A stretch of DNA of 57,212 nucleotides from an uncultured Lachnospiraceae bacterium (GCA_900315495.1 OMZJ01000003.1:1-57212); one strand, 5' to 3'; positions 31,265 to 40,844 are shown, counted from the stretch's first letter. The notes: generated by a model not told the origin, from the sequence alone. Made by a program: numbers and translations.

Positions 31265-33661
31265 TCAGTGCTCCCACTTCCAGTTGGCGACCTCCGGAAG
31301 GTCCTGGCCGTATTCCGCGATGTACTGCTTGTGCTCGACCAGCTTGTCGCTCATCTTCTGATACAGATATGCGCCGCGGTTGCCCAGCTGCGGCAGAAAC
31401 TTCAGCGCCTCCTGCACCAGATGGAACCGGTCGATATCATTCTGCACGCGCACATCGAAAGGCGTCGTGATGGTGCCCTCCTCGCGGTAGCCTCTGACAT
31501 GCATCAGGCGGTTGTTGTGCCGACGGTAGGTCAGCTCGTGAACCAGCGAAGGATACCCGTGGAAGTTGAAGATCACCGGCTTGTCGGTGGTGAACAGCAT
31601 GTCGTACTCCGCATCCGTCAGGCCGTGCGGATGCTCGCTCGCCGGCTGCAGCTTGAACAGGTCGACCACGTTGATGAAGCGGATCTTGATCTCCGGCAGC
31701 TCATGATTCAGGATCGATACCGCCGCAAGAGCCTCCAGGGTCGGCGTCTCTCCTGCGCAGGCAAAGACGATGTCCGGCTCCTGGCCCTGGTCATTGGATG
31801 CCCAGTCCCAGATGCCGATGCCCTGCGTGCAGTGCTTCACCGCCTCCGACATGGAGAGCCACTGGGGTCTCGGATGCTTGGAGGCAACGATGACGTTCAC
31901 ATAGTTGCGGCTTCTGAGGCAGTGATCCATGGTAGAGAGCAGGCAGTTGCTGTCCGGCGGAAGGTAGATGCGCACCACGTCCGCCTTCTTGTTGGCGATG
32001 TGATCCATGAAGCCCGGATCCTGGTGCGTGAAGCCGTTGTGGTCCTGCTGCCAGACGGTCGAAGCCATGATCAGGTTCAGGGAAGCAACCTTCTCGCGCC
32101 ACGGAAGCTGGTTGCAGACTTTCAGCCACTTCGCATGCTGTGCGGCCATCGAATCGATGATTCTGGCGAATGCCTCATAGGTGGCGAAGAAACCGTGGCG
32201 TCCGGTCAGAAGGTATCCCTCCAGCCACCCCTCGCACATGTGCTCGGAGAGCATGGAGTCCATGACGCGGCCGTACGGATCCAGATGATCGTCCTCCGGC
32301 GTCCGGGCGGAGTTCCAGTCCCGGTTCTGCACCTCGAAAACGGCGTTGAGGCGGTTGGAATTGGTCTCATCCGGTCCGAAGATGCGGAAATTCTTGTAGG
32401 GATCGTTCAGCTTGAAGACATCGCGGATGAACTTGCCAAGCTCTGTCATATCCTGGCCGTCCCGGCTCCCGTGCTCCGAACCGATGTCAAAGGCGTAATT
32501 GCGGAAATCCGGAAGACGGAGATCGCGCAGCAGTTTCCCGCCGTTTGCATGCGGATTCATGCCGATTCTGCGGTCTCCCTTCGGCGCAAGGGCCTTGATT
32601 TCCGGGCGGATCTTTCCGTCCTCGGTGAAGAGCTCCTCCGGCTTATAGCTTCTCAGCCACTGCTCAAGCAGCGCCGTGTGCTCCGGCTTGTCCATCATGA
32701 TCGGAACCTGATGCGCGAGGAAATTGCCCTCGATGCGGTTTCCATCCACAACCTTCGGTCCGGTCCAGCCCTTCGGGGTGCGCAGGACGATCATCGGCCA
32801 TCTCGGACGGGTGGTGTCGTTGTTCTCCCGGGCATTCTTCTGAATCGCCAGGATCCGCTCGATCACCGTGTCCATGGTCTCCGCCATCTTCCGGTGCATC
32901 GGCATCGGGTCATCGCCCTCGACGAAGTAGGGTTCCCAGCCGCAGCCGTGGAAGAAATCCGTGATCTCCTGATCGGTCATCCGCGCAAACACCGTCGGAT
33001 TCGCAATCTTGTATCCGTTCAGGTGCAGGACCGGAAGGACCGCGCCGTCCTGAATCGGGTTCAGGAACTTGTTGCTCTGCCAGGACGTGGCCAGGGGACC
33101 TGTCTCCGCCTCACCGTCGCCGACAATGACCGTCGCGATCAGATCCGGGTTGTCGAACACCGCACCGAAACCGTGGGCGATGGAATAGCCCAGCTCGCCG
33201 CCTTCATTGATGGATCCCGGCGTCTCCGGCGCACAGTGGGACGGAACCCCGCCCGGGAACGAGAACTGCTTGAACAGTTTTTTCAGGCCTTCCTCGTCCT
33301 CGCTGATGTTCGGATAAATCTCGCTGTAGGTGCCGTCGATGTAATCGTTGGCGATGAAGAAGTTGCCGCCGTGTCCCGGTCCGGACAGAAGGATCATATC
33401 CAGGTCATAGCGCTTGATGACCCGGTTGAGGTGGGTGAATACGAAATTCTGGCCGGGCACGGTGCCCCAGTGGCCGACGATCTTCTTCTTGACCATGTCG
33501 CGGGTCAGCGGCTTCTTCAGAAGCGGGTTATCCAGCAGGTAGAGCTGGCAGGCCGAAAGGTAATTGGCCGTGCGCCAGTAAGCGTTCATCCGGGTGAGAA
33601 GGCTGTCCGTGATCGGGCCCTTCTCCTCGCATTCTGCCACACTTGTGGTGTTTTCTGGCAT
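31265..33661 (-). CDS. xfp: Xylulose-5-phosphate/fructose-6-phosphate phosphoketolase
   Basis: Thiamine-diphosphate enzyme that splits xylulose 5-phosphate (and often fructose 6-phosphate) with phosphate into acetyl phosphate and glyceraldehyde 3-phosphate (or erythrose 4-phosphate). The 798-residue length is the family's. Marks: [70 protein letters not shown], and the ThDP motif [25 protein letters not shown], the E/H-rich [16 protein letters not shown] and a C-terminal domain ending [11 protein letters not shown] follow. AAAGGAG lies seven bases before the ATG. It gives this arabinose/xylose-using organism a phosphoketolase pathway. It lies 191 bases after the phosphoribosyltransferase gene. 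Confidence 0.97.
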   Translation of the reverse strand: MPENTTSVAECEEKGPITDSLLTRMNAYWRTANYLSACQLYLLDNPLLKKPLTRDMVKKKIVGHWGTVPGQNFVFTHLNRVIKRYDLDMILLSGPGHGGNFFIANDYIDGTYSEIYPNISEDEEGLKKLFKQFSFPGGVPSHCAPETPGSINEGGELGYSIAHGFGAVFDNPDLIATVIVGDGEAETGPLATSWQSNKFLNPIQDGAVLPVLHLNGYKIANPTVFARMTDQEITDFFHGCGWEPYFVEGDDPMPMHRKMAETMDTVIERILAIQKNARENNDTTRPRWPMIVLRTPKGWTGPKVVDGNRIEGNFLAHQVPIMMDKPEHTALLEQWLRSYKPEELFTEDGKIRPEIKALAPKGDRRIGMNPHANGGKLLRDLRLPDFRNYAFDIGSEHGSRDGQDMTELGKFIRDVFKLNDPYKNFRIFGPDETNSNRLNAVFEVQNRDWNSARTPEDDHLDPYGRVMDSMLSEHMCEGWLEGYLLTGRHGFFATYEAFARIIDSMAAQHAKWLKVCNQLPWREKVASLNLIMASTVWQQDHNGFTHQDPGFMDHIANKKADVVRIYLPPDSNCLLSTMDHCLRSRNYVNVIVASKHPRPQWLSMSEAVKHCTQGIGIWDWASNDQGQEPDIVFACAGETPTLEALAAVSILNHELPEIKIRFINVVDLFKLQPASEHPHGLTDAEYDMLFTTDKPVIFNFHGYPSLVHELTYRRHNNRLMHVRGYREEGTITTPFDVRVQNDIDRFHLVQEALKFLPQLGNRGAYLYQKMSDKLVEHKQYIAEYGQDLPEVANWKWEH

Positions 33662-33797
33662 GAGATGTCTCCTTTGTATGGTTGTTTCTGCACCGGCCGG
33701 GGGGATCCCCGGGCCGGGTGATGGGATCAGTGAATTCTGTCGGCGGAAGCAAGGCCGCAGGCAGAGGGTGCCTTAAAGTAAAAACGCACATCGCGCT

Positions 33798-33825
33798 GCG
33801 GGGCCGGAAGGGATTCCGGGCCCGC
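33798..33825 (-). terminator. GC-rich hairpin before xfp
   Basis: Arms GCGGGGCCGGAA (33798-33809) and TTCCGGGCCCGC (33814-33825) pair with one mismatch, 27 bases after the phosphoribosyltransferase stop. A TTTTT run on the minus strand comes only 13 bases later (33784-33780), which is far for a classical terminator. I see no clear promoter in the 191-bp gap. Confidence 0.4.
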
Positions 33826-33852
33826 AGGAAGTTCCGGCTGCAGCCGGATCCA

Positions 33853-34491
33853 TCACAGGAAAGAAAAGCCGAAGCCGTTGACCAGGCCGTCCACCTTGAT
33901 CCCCGCCCGGCACAGCGGGCAGCTGTGGTAATCCCAGTCACCGTAGTCGGGCAGATCCTTCCTGCTGTAGACGGAGAGCACCGGAACCTCTCCCACCTTG
34001 TCGATGGCGGAGAAAATCGCCGCCACACCCGCCAGGAAACCGTCGTAATAGCCGATGGCTTCCATCGCGCGGTTCGCGGACTTGCCCGTCGTGACGGTAC
34101 CGGCGAGGATGAGGACGTGCTTGCCGCGGATCATCGGACGGATATTTCCGCGCACGATGATCTGAGAATTGTCATTGTATTCCGGTGTAATGACATAGAT
34201 CGTCTTGTGCGCGTTGGTGTTGAGCACATGCGCGCTGGTGAGCTCTTCCGCCAGGTACGCTCCGATCACTTCCATCCCTTCCACACAGAGAATGGTATTG
34301 ATCGTGGTCCCGTACAGATAGAGTCTTGCCAGCGCGTGCGCAATGGACCGCGCCTCGCTCGCACGGGTCTTCAGGGTCGTGAGGTCCAGATAGTAATTGA
34401 TGTGCGAGTGGTTGGTGGCAAAATGGCCGCCGATGACTTTCAGGGGTGCCGTGTTTCCGCCGATTTCAATTTTTCTGTACTTTTCGTCCAT
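33853..34491 (-). CDS. Orotate phosphoribosyltransferase-like protein
   Basis: Type I phosphoribosyltransferase fold, 212 residues. The PRPP-binding loop is VLILAGTVTTGKSANRAMEAI (about residues 124-144), where the usual acidic pair before the TTG is replaced by Ala-Gly. TILCVEGMEVIGAYLAEEL resembles the PyrE substrate region. An unusual C-terminal YHSCPLCRAGIKVDGL motif (two Cys) closes the chain. AAAGGAG lies eight bases before the ATG. Because the acidic pair of the PRPP loop is altered, it may not be a true PyrE; a regulatory or salvage role is possible. It stands between the dehydratase gene and xfp, with its own extended -10 promoter. Confidence 0.75.
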   Translation of the reverse strand: MDEKYRKIEIGGNTAPLKVIGGHFATNHSHINYYLDLTTLKTRASEARSIAHALARLYLYGTTINTILCVEGMEVIGAYLAEELTSAHVLNTNAHKTIYVITPEYNDNSQIIVRGNIRPMIRGKHVLILAGTVTTGKSANRAMEAIGYYDGFLAGVAAIFSAIDKVGEVPVLSVYSRKDLPDYGDWDYHSCPLCRAGIKVDGLVNGFGFSFL

Positions 34492-34554
34492 ACTGGAAGC
34501 TCCTTTCCCGGTTAATGGTTTTATTCTTTCCGTCCTCCGGTTTTTCTACGAGCC

Positions 34555-34563
34555 AGTATAACA
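34555..34563 (-). promoter_or_regulatory. Extended -10 promoter of the phosphoribosyltransferase gene
   Basis: TGTTATACT on the minus strand (34563-34555) is an extended -10 element. It sits in an AT-rich stretch directly after the dehydratase stop, about 64 bases before the ATG at 34491. Confidence 0.65.
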
Positions 34564-34588
34564 GAAAAGGCTGCAAAAATAAATGAAA

Positions 34589-36388
34589 TTATCGGCTGTC
34601 CGACGGATTGCCGGAATCCTCAAAATCCAGCCACGCGCCCCGCATCGGGGACACCGCGTGCTCCGCAAAGAGGCGGATCGCCCCACGCCGGTACTTCATC
34701 GGCCGCGGCTTCCACGCTTTTCTCCGCTCCGCCAGAATCCGGCCGATTTCCTCCGGCGTTTTTCGTTCTCCCTTCACGCCGACGATCTCCAGAATCCGCG
34801 CCGGCACATCGATATGGATCAGGTCGTCCTCCTCCACCAGCGCGATGGGACCGCCGGCCTGCGCCTCCGGGCTCACATGGCCGATGACCGGTCCGGTGGA
34901 CGCGCCGGAGAAGCGCCCGTCGGTGATCAGGGCAATGCTTTTTCCCAGTTCCTGGTCCGAGGAGATCGCCTCGGTGGTATAGAACATCTCCGGCATGCCG
35001 GAGCCCTTCGGCCCTTCATACCGGATGAAGACCGCGTCTCCCGGGCGAACCCGGTGATGCAGAACCGCGTCGATGCAGGCTTCCTCGCTGTCAAACGGCC
35101 GGGCATGGAGCACGGCCGAGAACATCTCCTTCGGGCAGGCGGTGTGCTTGATGACGGCGCCCTCCGGTGCCAGGTTGCCCGAGAGAACCGCAATCGACCC
35201 GTTGGAGCCCAGCGGATGGTCTGCCGGCCGGATAATATCCTCCTTTGTCAGGTGGAGGCCGCAGCGCCGGTTTGCCTCCTCCAGCCATTTCTGGCAGCGG
35301 TCGTAGAAACCGTTCTGCTTTAGTTCGTCCAGATTCTCGCCCAGTGTCTTCCCGGTGACAGTCATCACATCCAGATGCAGCACATCCCGGATCTGCTCCA
35401 TGATCGCCGGGACGCCGCCGGCGTAATAGAAGAATTCCGCGGGCCAGCGGCCGGCAGGGCGCAGATCCAGAAGATACCGCGCCCCGCGGTGCAGCCGGTC
35501 AAAGGTCTCGCCCGTGATGACAATGCCAAGTTCATGGGCGATCGCCGGCAGATGCATCAGCGCGTTGGTGGACCCGGAGATGGCCGCGTGGACATAAATT
35601 GCGTTCTCAAAGCTCTGTTCCGTCACGATGTCGGACGGGCGCATGCCGTCCATGCGCGCCAGCCGGACCGCCTGCGCCCCTGCCCTTCGGGCGTACTCCG
35701 TCAGGTCCGGGCTGTCGGCCGGAAGAAGGGCGCTGCCCGGGAGGGCAAGCCCCAGGGATTCCGCCATGATCTGCATGGTCGACGCGGTCCCGATGAAGGA
35801 ACAAGCGCCGCAGCCGGGGCATGCATTGCGCTTGGCCCAGTCCAGCCGCTCCTTCGGGATCTCTCCCCGCTCATATTCTGCCGCATACATGCCGAGCTGC
35901 TCCAGCGTGAGAAGCTCCGGGCCCGCCGCCATGGTTCCGCCCGGCACCACGATGGACGGAATATTCACCCGCGCCAGCCCCATCAGATTGCCAGGCATGC
36001 CCTTGTCGCAGCTGGCGATGAAAACGCCCGCGTCAAACGGCGTGGCATTCGCCTGAATTTCGATCATGTTCGCGATCATCTCGCGGCTTGCCAGCGAATA
36101 ATTGATGCCGTCCGTCCCCTGGCTTTCGCCGTCGCACATGTCCGTGGTGAAATACCGGGCGCCGCGGCCGCCCGCCTCGGCAGCGCCCTGCCGGGCCGCC
36201 TCCACGAGCCGGTCCAGATGTCCCGACCCCGGATGGCTGTCGCCGAAGGTGCTTTCGATAAAGATCTGGGGTTTCGACAGATCCTCGGGCTTCCACCCGG
36301 TGCCGATCCGCAGGGGATCCACCTCCGCCGCCAGCCGGCGAAGGCGCGCACTGGCCAGCTCCTTCTGTTCTCCTTCTCTCTGTTCCAT
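34589..36388 (-). CDS. IlvD/Edd family dehydratase, YjhG/YagF-like
   Basis: Iron-sulfur dehydratase of 599 residues that removes water from a sugar acid or dihydroxy acid. The pattern STFGDSHPGSGHL, TDMCDGESQGTDGINYSLASR and CPGCGACSFIGTASTMQ resembles YjhG/YagF D-xylonate dehydratases more than biosynthetic IlvD. Cluster-ligand candidates are Cys85, Cys127 (SCDKGMPG) and Cys190/193/196. The first Cys of the classical NPCN-type motif is absent (HPGS at 52-55). I start at ATG 36388 with a GGGGGG-containing SD four bases upstream; the frame extends further upstream without likeness. It follows the second GH78 gene by 112 bases, so it may process an acid from released sugars; a role in branched amino acid synthesis is less likely. 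Confidence 0.82.
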   Translation of the reverse strand: MEQREGEQKELASARLRRLAAEVDPLRIGTGWKPEDLSKPQIFIESTFGDSHPGSGHLDRLVEAARQGAAEAGGRGARYFTTDMCDGESQGTDGINYSLASREMIANMIEIQANATPFDAGVFIASCDKGMPGNLMGLARVNIPSIVVPGGTMAAGPELLTLEQLGMYAAEYERGEIPKERLDWAKRNACPGCGACSFIGTASTMQIMAESLGLALPGSALLPADSPDLTEYARRAGAQAVRLARMDGMRPSDIVTEQSFENAIYVHAAISGSTNALMHLPAIAHELGIVITGETFDRLHRGARYLLDLRPAGRWPAEFFYYAGGVPAIMEQIRDVLHLDVMTVTGKTLGENLDELKQNGFYDRCQKWLEEANRRCGLHLTKEDIIRPADHPLGSNGSIAVLSGNLAPEGAVIKHTACPKEMFSAVLHARPFDSEEACIDAVLHHRVRPGDAVFIRYEGPKGSGMPEMFYTTEAISSDQELGKSIALITDGRFSGASTGPVIGHVSPEAQAGGPIALVEEDDLIHIDVPARILEIVGVKGERKTPEEIGRILAERRKAWKPRPMKYRRGAIRLFAEHAVSPMRGAWLDFEDSGNPSDSR

Positions 36389-36500
36389 TCTTCCCCCCTC
36401 TGTATTGTCCGGCCGAAACTCCTCCGCATTGCTGCGCAGGGTTTTCTGCCGGACTCCGCCGTCTTCCGGGCAGATATCAGCCGCCCTGCGCCAGATCAAT

Positions 36501-39314
36501 TCAGTCCGTCACTGCCCGCAGTTTCCGGTCGATGGCTTCCTGCGCGTCATGAGGGAGCGAAGTGAACGGCCCCTGCAGGATCTCCCGGAAGGTGTAGAGT
36601 TCCTTCTCAAACGGGATGTTCCGACGGATCGGGAAATAATCCGCGTCGAGGATTGCCTTTGTCTTCGGATTGGCCAGGAGTTCCTCCCACGGGGAATCAA
36701 TGCTGTAGGTTTTCCGGTAGGGAACCGTCGGCTCATAGGCAAAGGTATAGTCTCCGGCGGCAAGAACGGCCTTCACCCGCGTCCCGTCCTGCGAAACAGC
36801 GGTGACGCCTTCCTGTGCCGCGGCCTGCGCTCGAATGACGCCGGCGTCCGCGTCCGGCAGAATCAGATCCGCCGTGCTGTTGAAGGGGACCGTGAAGGCA
36901 AAGGACAGCTTTCCGTCCTCCAGCTTCCAGACGCTTCGGATGAATCCGGCCGCCGAGCGGAGGGTTCCCTCTGCCCATCCCATCTGATAATCGGGCTTGG
37001 GCGCCAGCGTGAAGCGGGCATAGCCCGGTGCGTCCTCCTGGGGCTGGATGCCGATCATCTCCCGGTACATCCATTCCACAATCGATCCGTAGGAATAGTG
37101 ATTCAGGGAATTCATCTCGGTCCCGCTGATTTTTCCGTCCGGCTCCACCGAATTCCAGCGCTCCCAGATGGTGGTGGCCCCCATCAATACCTCATACAGC
37201 CAGCCCGGATATCCCTTCTCCAGAAGCAGGTGATAGGCCATGTCATTCATCCCGTTCTCGGAGAGAACACGGCACAGATACGGCGTGCCGACAAAGCCGG
37301 TTTCCAGGTGGTAGCGGTTTTTGCGGAGGCGGTTCATCAGGCCCTCGCAGAGATTGGCCCGTGCGCCCTCCGGCACCAGATCCATGTACAGCGCAATCAC
37401 GAAGCCTGTCATCGTGTTCACCGAGAGGTTTCCGGCCGGCGTGAAATATTCGCGGAAGAACGCCTGGCGGATCTCCTGCGCGAGATTTCCGTAATAATCC
37501 GCCTCTTCCTTCTTGCCGAGGATTTCCGCGCTCTTTGCAACAATGCGGGTGGAATAGTAATAGTAGGCGGAGGCGATGTAGTTCGGATCCGTGGCCCCAT
37601 ACACGCCGCCCTTCACATTGCCGTCCAGCGCCAGCCAGTCGCCGTAGTGGAAGCCGTTGAGCCACAAGCGCTTTGCGCCGCCCGCGTCGTCCTGCCGTTT
37701 CATGTAGTCCACCCAGCCGCGCATGCTGTCAAACTGGCGGCGCAGGATTTCGACGTTGCCGAACTGCAGATAGACATTCCAGGGAATCACCGTGGCCGCC
37801 TCGCCCCAGGCGGTGGAGATTGCGCTGTGGTAGTTGCACACCGGCACCACATCCGGGCAGCCGCCGCCGAGATTCTTCTGCTCGCTGAAGACGTCTTTTC
37901 CGTACTTGGTGTAGAAGGCGCTGGTGTCCGCGTTATAGCAGGCTGTTCCGGAAAAGATCTGCGCGTCGCCGGTCCATCCGTAGCGCTCATCCCGCTGCGG
38001 GCAGTCGGTCGGAATGTCCAGGAAGTTGCCCTTCTGTCCCCACCATGCGTTCAGGAACAGGCGGTTGACACAAGGATCCGATGTCTCGATGTTCCCCAGG
38101 CGCTCCATCTGTGAGTGGATCACCAGCCCCTCGAAATCCTGCAGGTCCGGATCTCCCTCCCAGCCTGTGATTTTCACATAGCGGAAGCCGTAGAAGGTGA
38201 AGTGCTGACGGACCAGCCTCTCCTTCCCGTCCGACAGATAGGTGAATTCGGCTTTGGCCGAGCGGAGGTTGTCGCGGTAGAAATTGCCGTTCTGAAGGAT
38301 CTCTCCGAACTGGAAGTATAGCTTGCTGCCCGCCGGCGCACTGCAGCTAAACTGCAGCCAGCCCACCATGTTCTGGCCCATGTCCAGGACCGTCTCGCCG
38401 GCCGGCGTGTGAATCAGCGCCACGGGCTTCAGGTGCTCGTTGACCACAATCGGGGGATCCAGCCGCGGGGTGAGGCGGGAAAGGCCGAGGTCGATCGGCT
38501 TCACGGCAAAACGCTCCCTGTCATCCACGCCCGGTTCATAGACTTCGCCGGGGTAGATCCCGGAATATGTCACGGGGCTTCTCTTCGCCTCCCAGGTCGG
38601 GTCTGTCGCGATGATCTGCTCGGTTCCGTCCGCAAAGAAGAGGTGCAGCTCGGCGATCAGAGCCAGACGGTCGCCGTAATTGTCGTGCTTCTGGCTCAGG
38701 CCATACCAACCCTTGTACCAGCCGTCGCCCAGCATCACTTCGATATGGTTTTCTCCCTGCCGCAGGCTGTCCGTCACGTCAAAGGTCTGGTATGGGATCC
38801 ATGCGTCATAGTTGCAGAACCCCGGCAGAAGGCATTCCTCCCCCTGCCTGTTTCCGTTGAGCGTCCACTCGTAGACGCCCAGCCCGACCATCGACATGCG
38901 GGCTCTGACAGCCGGCCGGTCCAGCGTGAAATCCTTCCACAGGGACACCTGGATATCGCGCTCGCAGTCCGGCGTGATCCACTGCGCGTGCCAGTTCCCG
39001 TCCTTTGGGGTCTCAAACCAGGCGGTCTCGCTCTCCGCCTCCTCGCCGGCGTCGCTCCGGACAGCGGCCTTCCAGTAGTATCGCGTGGATGGTTTCCGCA
39101 CAAAGGCCAGTTCCACGCCGGTATTCTTCAGATCCGGGCTCCACCCGGTGTCAAAAACTGCGGCAGAAAAATCCGGAGTCTCCGACACCAGGACTCTGGC
39201 CGCGGTCTGCTGCTTTCCCTTCGCTTCCTCCACCGCCCAGGTGGCTGTGGGGATGCCCAGGTCATACCCCAGCGGGTTGACCAGGTGATTGATTTTCGGA
39301 TGTGTGATCTTCAT
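36501..39314 (-). CDS. Alpha-L-rhamnosidase, GH78 (copy 2)
   Basis: GH78 rhamnosidase of 937 residues, cytoplasmic, with the same plan as copy 1: MKITHPKINHLVNPLGYDLGIPTATW at the start and SMVGLGVYEWTLNGNRQG and MLGDGWYKGWYGLSQ in the beta domains. The catalytic signature DCPQRDERYGWTGD is at 437-450, followed by HYGDWLALDG, ATTIWERWNS and NSLNHYSYGSIVEWMYRE. It differs by a roughly 70-residue C-terminal extension after the last beta domain (TYSIDSPWEELLANPKTKAILD...), apparently helical and absent from copy 1. AGGAGG lies six bases before the ATG. Rhamnogalacturonan or a plant glycoside is the likely source of substrate. The IlvD/Edd dehydratase follows. Confidence 0.93.
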   Translation of the reverse strand: MKITHPKINHLVNPLGYDLGIPTATWAVEEAKGKQQTAARVLVSETPDFSAAVFDTGWSPDLKNTGVELAFVRKPSTRYYWKAAVRSDAGEEAESETAWFETPKDGNWHAQWITPDCERDIQVSLWKDFTLDRPAVRARMSMVGLGVYEWTLNGNRQGEECLLPGFCNYDAWIPYQTFDVTDSLRQGENHIEVMLGDGWYKGWYGLSQKHDNYGDRLALIAELHLFFADGTEQIIATDPTWEAKRSPVTYSGIYPGEVYEPGVDDRERFAVKPIDLGLSRLTPRLDPPIVVNEHLKPVALIHTPAGETVLDMGQNMVGWLQFSCSAPAGSKLYFQFGEILQNGNFYRDNLRSAKAEFTYLSDGKERLVRQHFTFYGFRYVKITGWEGDPDLQDFEGLVIHSQMERLGNIETSDPCVNRLFLNAWWGQKGNFLDIPTDCPQRDERYGWTGDAQIFSGTACYNADTSAFYTKYGKDVFSEQKNLGGGCPDVVPVCNYHSAISTAWGEAATVIPWNVYLQFGNVEILRRQFDSMRGWVDYMKRQDDAGGAKRLWLNGFHYGDWLALDGNVKGGVYGATDPNYIASAYYYYSTRIVAKSAEILGKKEEADYYGNLAQEIRQAFFREYFTPAGNLSVNTMTGFVIALYMDLVPEGARANLCEGLMNRLRKNRYHLETGFVGTPYLCRVLSENGMNDMAYHLLLEKGYPGWLYEVLMGATTIWERWNSVEPDGKISGTEMNSLNHYSYGSIVEWMYREMIGIQPQEDAPGYARFTLAPKPDYQMGWAEGTLRSAAGFIRSVWKLEDGKLSFAFTVPFNSTADLILPDADAGVIRAQAAAQEGVTAVSQDGTRVKAVLAAGDYTFAYEPTVPYRKTYSIDSPWEELLANPKTKAILDADYFPIRRNIPFEKELYTFREILQGPFTSLPHDAQEAIDRKLRAVTD

Positions 39315-39384
39315 GGGATTCCTCCTGTTTATCCGTTTATATATTGTTTATGGATCCTGTGATTCCTTTGCTTCCGGTACTTCA

Positions 39385-39413
39385 CGTATAAAATACCTGG
39401 TTTCAAATGTCTT
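39385..39413 (-). promoter_or_regulatory. Possible promoter of GH78 copy 2
   Basis: AAGACA (39413-39408) and TATACG (39390-39385) on the minus strand with a 17-base spacer. Both boxes are imperfect. Downstream, the plus strand shows three GTTTAT words (39328-39357), giving an AT-rich leader that could hold a regulator site. Confidence 0.4.
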
Positions 39414-39487
39414 CCGGAGAATTTCTGCCGCAGGACTGCAGCCGCGGAATCTCTGCGGTGAAGATCCATACGGCAGGATGGGTACAG

Positions 39488-39529
39488 AAAAACCCCGGGC
39501 AGAACGATGCAGGCATGTTCTGTCCGGGG
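39488..39529 (-). terminator. Terminator of the PRPP synthetase gene
   Basis: Arms CCCCGGGCAGAAC (39493-39505) and GTTCTGTCCGGGG (39517-39529) pair with one mismatch and are followed on the minus strand by TTTTT (39492-39488). It lies 56 bases past the stop codon. Confidence 0.92.
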
Positions 39530-39584
39530 ATTCTTGATCGAAACGGAATTCACTTTTCACCGTTCTGCATGGATGTCTCAGCCA

Positions 39585-40790
39585 TCACCCGGAGATCTTC
39601 TGCTCCTCCCGGTATCGGCGCAGCAGCCGCTGAATCCGGCTTGTCGGCGACAGGCTGTTGCCCATCGGGACATCATGATTCATCGCGTTGATAATCGCCG
39701 CCAGGAAACGGCTCATATCCGCCTCAATATACCATTCCCGCGTCTTCAGCTCCGGGATCCGGTAGATCAGGTTGGTGGTGATCACGTAGTCAAAATAGCC
39801 CTGGGAATAATAATCGTCAAATTTTTCCAGACCGTCCGTGAACAGGCCGAATGTGCAGCAGACCACAACGCGCGCCGCGCCACGGTCCTTCAGCTCGCGG
39901 CAGGTATCCAGCATGCTCTCGCCCGAACTGATCATATCGTCGACGATGATCACCGTCTTCCCCTTCACGCTCTGTCCGAGGAATTCGTGGGAGACGATCG
40001 GGTTGCGCCCGTTGACGACCGTCGAGTAATCGCGGCGCTTGTAGAACATGCCGATGTCCACGCCCAGGTTGTTGGCAAAATAGACGCTCCGGCCCATCGC
40101 GCCCTCATCCGGGCTGATGATCATCAGGTGATCCTTGTCGATCTGCAGGTTTTTCTCCCGGGCCAGGAGACTCTGGATGAACTGGTAGGTCGGCATGAAG
40201 TTGTCCAGGCTGCTGAGCGGCACCGCGTTCTGCACGCGCGGGTCGTGGGCATCAAAGGTGATGATATTGTTGACCCCCATCGATACCAGCTCCTGCAGCG
40301 CGATTGCGCAGTCCAGCGACTCCCGGCGTGCGCGCTTGTGCTGCCGGCCCTCATAGAGGAACGGCATGATCACGCTCACGCGCTTAGCCGTGCCGCAGCA
40401 GCCGATCAGACGCTTCAGGTCCTGAAAATGGTTGTCCGGCGACATGTAATTCGTCTGCCCGCAGCAGGAATACGTGAGGCTGAAATTGGTGATGTCCACC
40501 ATCGCGAAGACATCCTTGCCCCGGACCGATTCCCGCAGCACGCACTTGGCCTCGCCCGTGCCGAATCTCGTGCAGTCAAAATCAAGCAGATAGGAATCGC
40601 GGTAATATCCATCGTACATCGGATCGTTCAGGCGGGCCTCCCGCAGCGCGCCGTCCTCACGGCGGACCCTTGCGATATGGCCGTCCACCAGGCCGGCGAG
40701 ATCTCTCGCGCCGGCAAGCGCCGCAATTTTCAGCGGGCCTACTGGAATATTGTCCTCAAACGTGTACTCTTTTGACTCGGAAATCTCCAT
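39585..40790 (-). CDS. prs: Ribose-phosphate pyrophosphokinase, long variant
   Basis: PRPP synthetase: ribose 5-phosphate plus ATP to PRPP, feeding nucleotides, His and Trp. At 401 residues it is about 85 longer than the usual bacterial enzyme. The two PRTase-like halves are visible: MPFLYEGRQHKRARRESLDCAIALQEL with the ATP-region Arg/His pattern, ITFDAHDPRVQNAVPLSSLDNF, IISPDEGAMGR, and the PRPP loop VIIVDDMISSGESM. N-terminal and C-terminal extensions (EYTFEDNIPVGPL... and SPTSRIQRLLRRYREEQK) are unlike the classical form, and the class I flexible loop and Mg sites are altered. It should be the housekeeping or a second enzyme; I cannot tell which. Own promoter and terminator. Confidence 0.85.
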   Translation of the reverse strand: MEISESKEYTFEDNIPVGPLKIAALAGARDLAGLVDGHIARVRREDGALREARLNDPMYDGYYRDSYLLDFDCTRFGTGEAKCVLRESVRGKDVFAMVDITNFSLTYSCCGQTNYMSPDNHFQDLKRLIGCCGTAKRVSVIMPFLYEGRQHKRARRESLDCAIALQELVSMGVNNIITFDAHDPRVQNAVPLSSLDNFMPTYQFIQSLLAREKNLQIDKDHLMIISPDEGAMGRSVYFANNLGVDIGMFYKRRDYSTVVNGRNPIVSHEFLGQSVKGKTVIIVDDMISSGESMLDTCRELKDRGAARVVVCCTFGLFTDGLEKFDDYYSQGYFDYVITTNLIYRIPELKTREWYIEADMSRFLAAIINAMNHDVPMGNSLSPTSRIQRLLRRYREEQKISG

Positions 40791-40815
40791 TCAGCTCTCC
40801 TTTCATGGCAACGCA

Positions 40816-40844
40816 ATTTTATCATCCACCCTGTCTCACGTCAA
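40816..40844 (-). promoter_or_regulatory. Promoter of the PRPP synthetase gene
   Basis: TTGACG (40844-40839) and TAAAAT (40821-40816) on the minus strand with a 17-base spacer. The predicted leader is about 20 bases, just enough for the GGAG ribosome site. Confidence 0.85.

Noticed and set aside
31268..33721. Plus-strand open frame of 817 codons
   Set aside because: Mirror of xfp; the sense protein is an unmistakable phosphoketolase.
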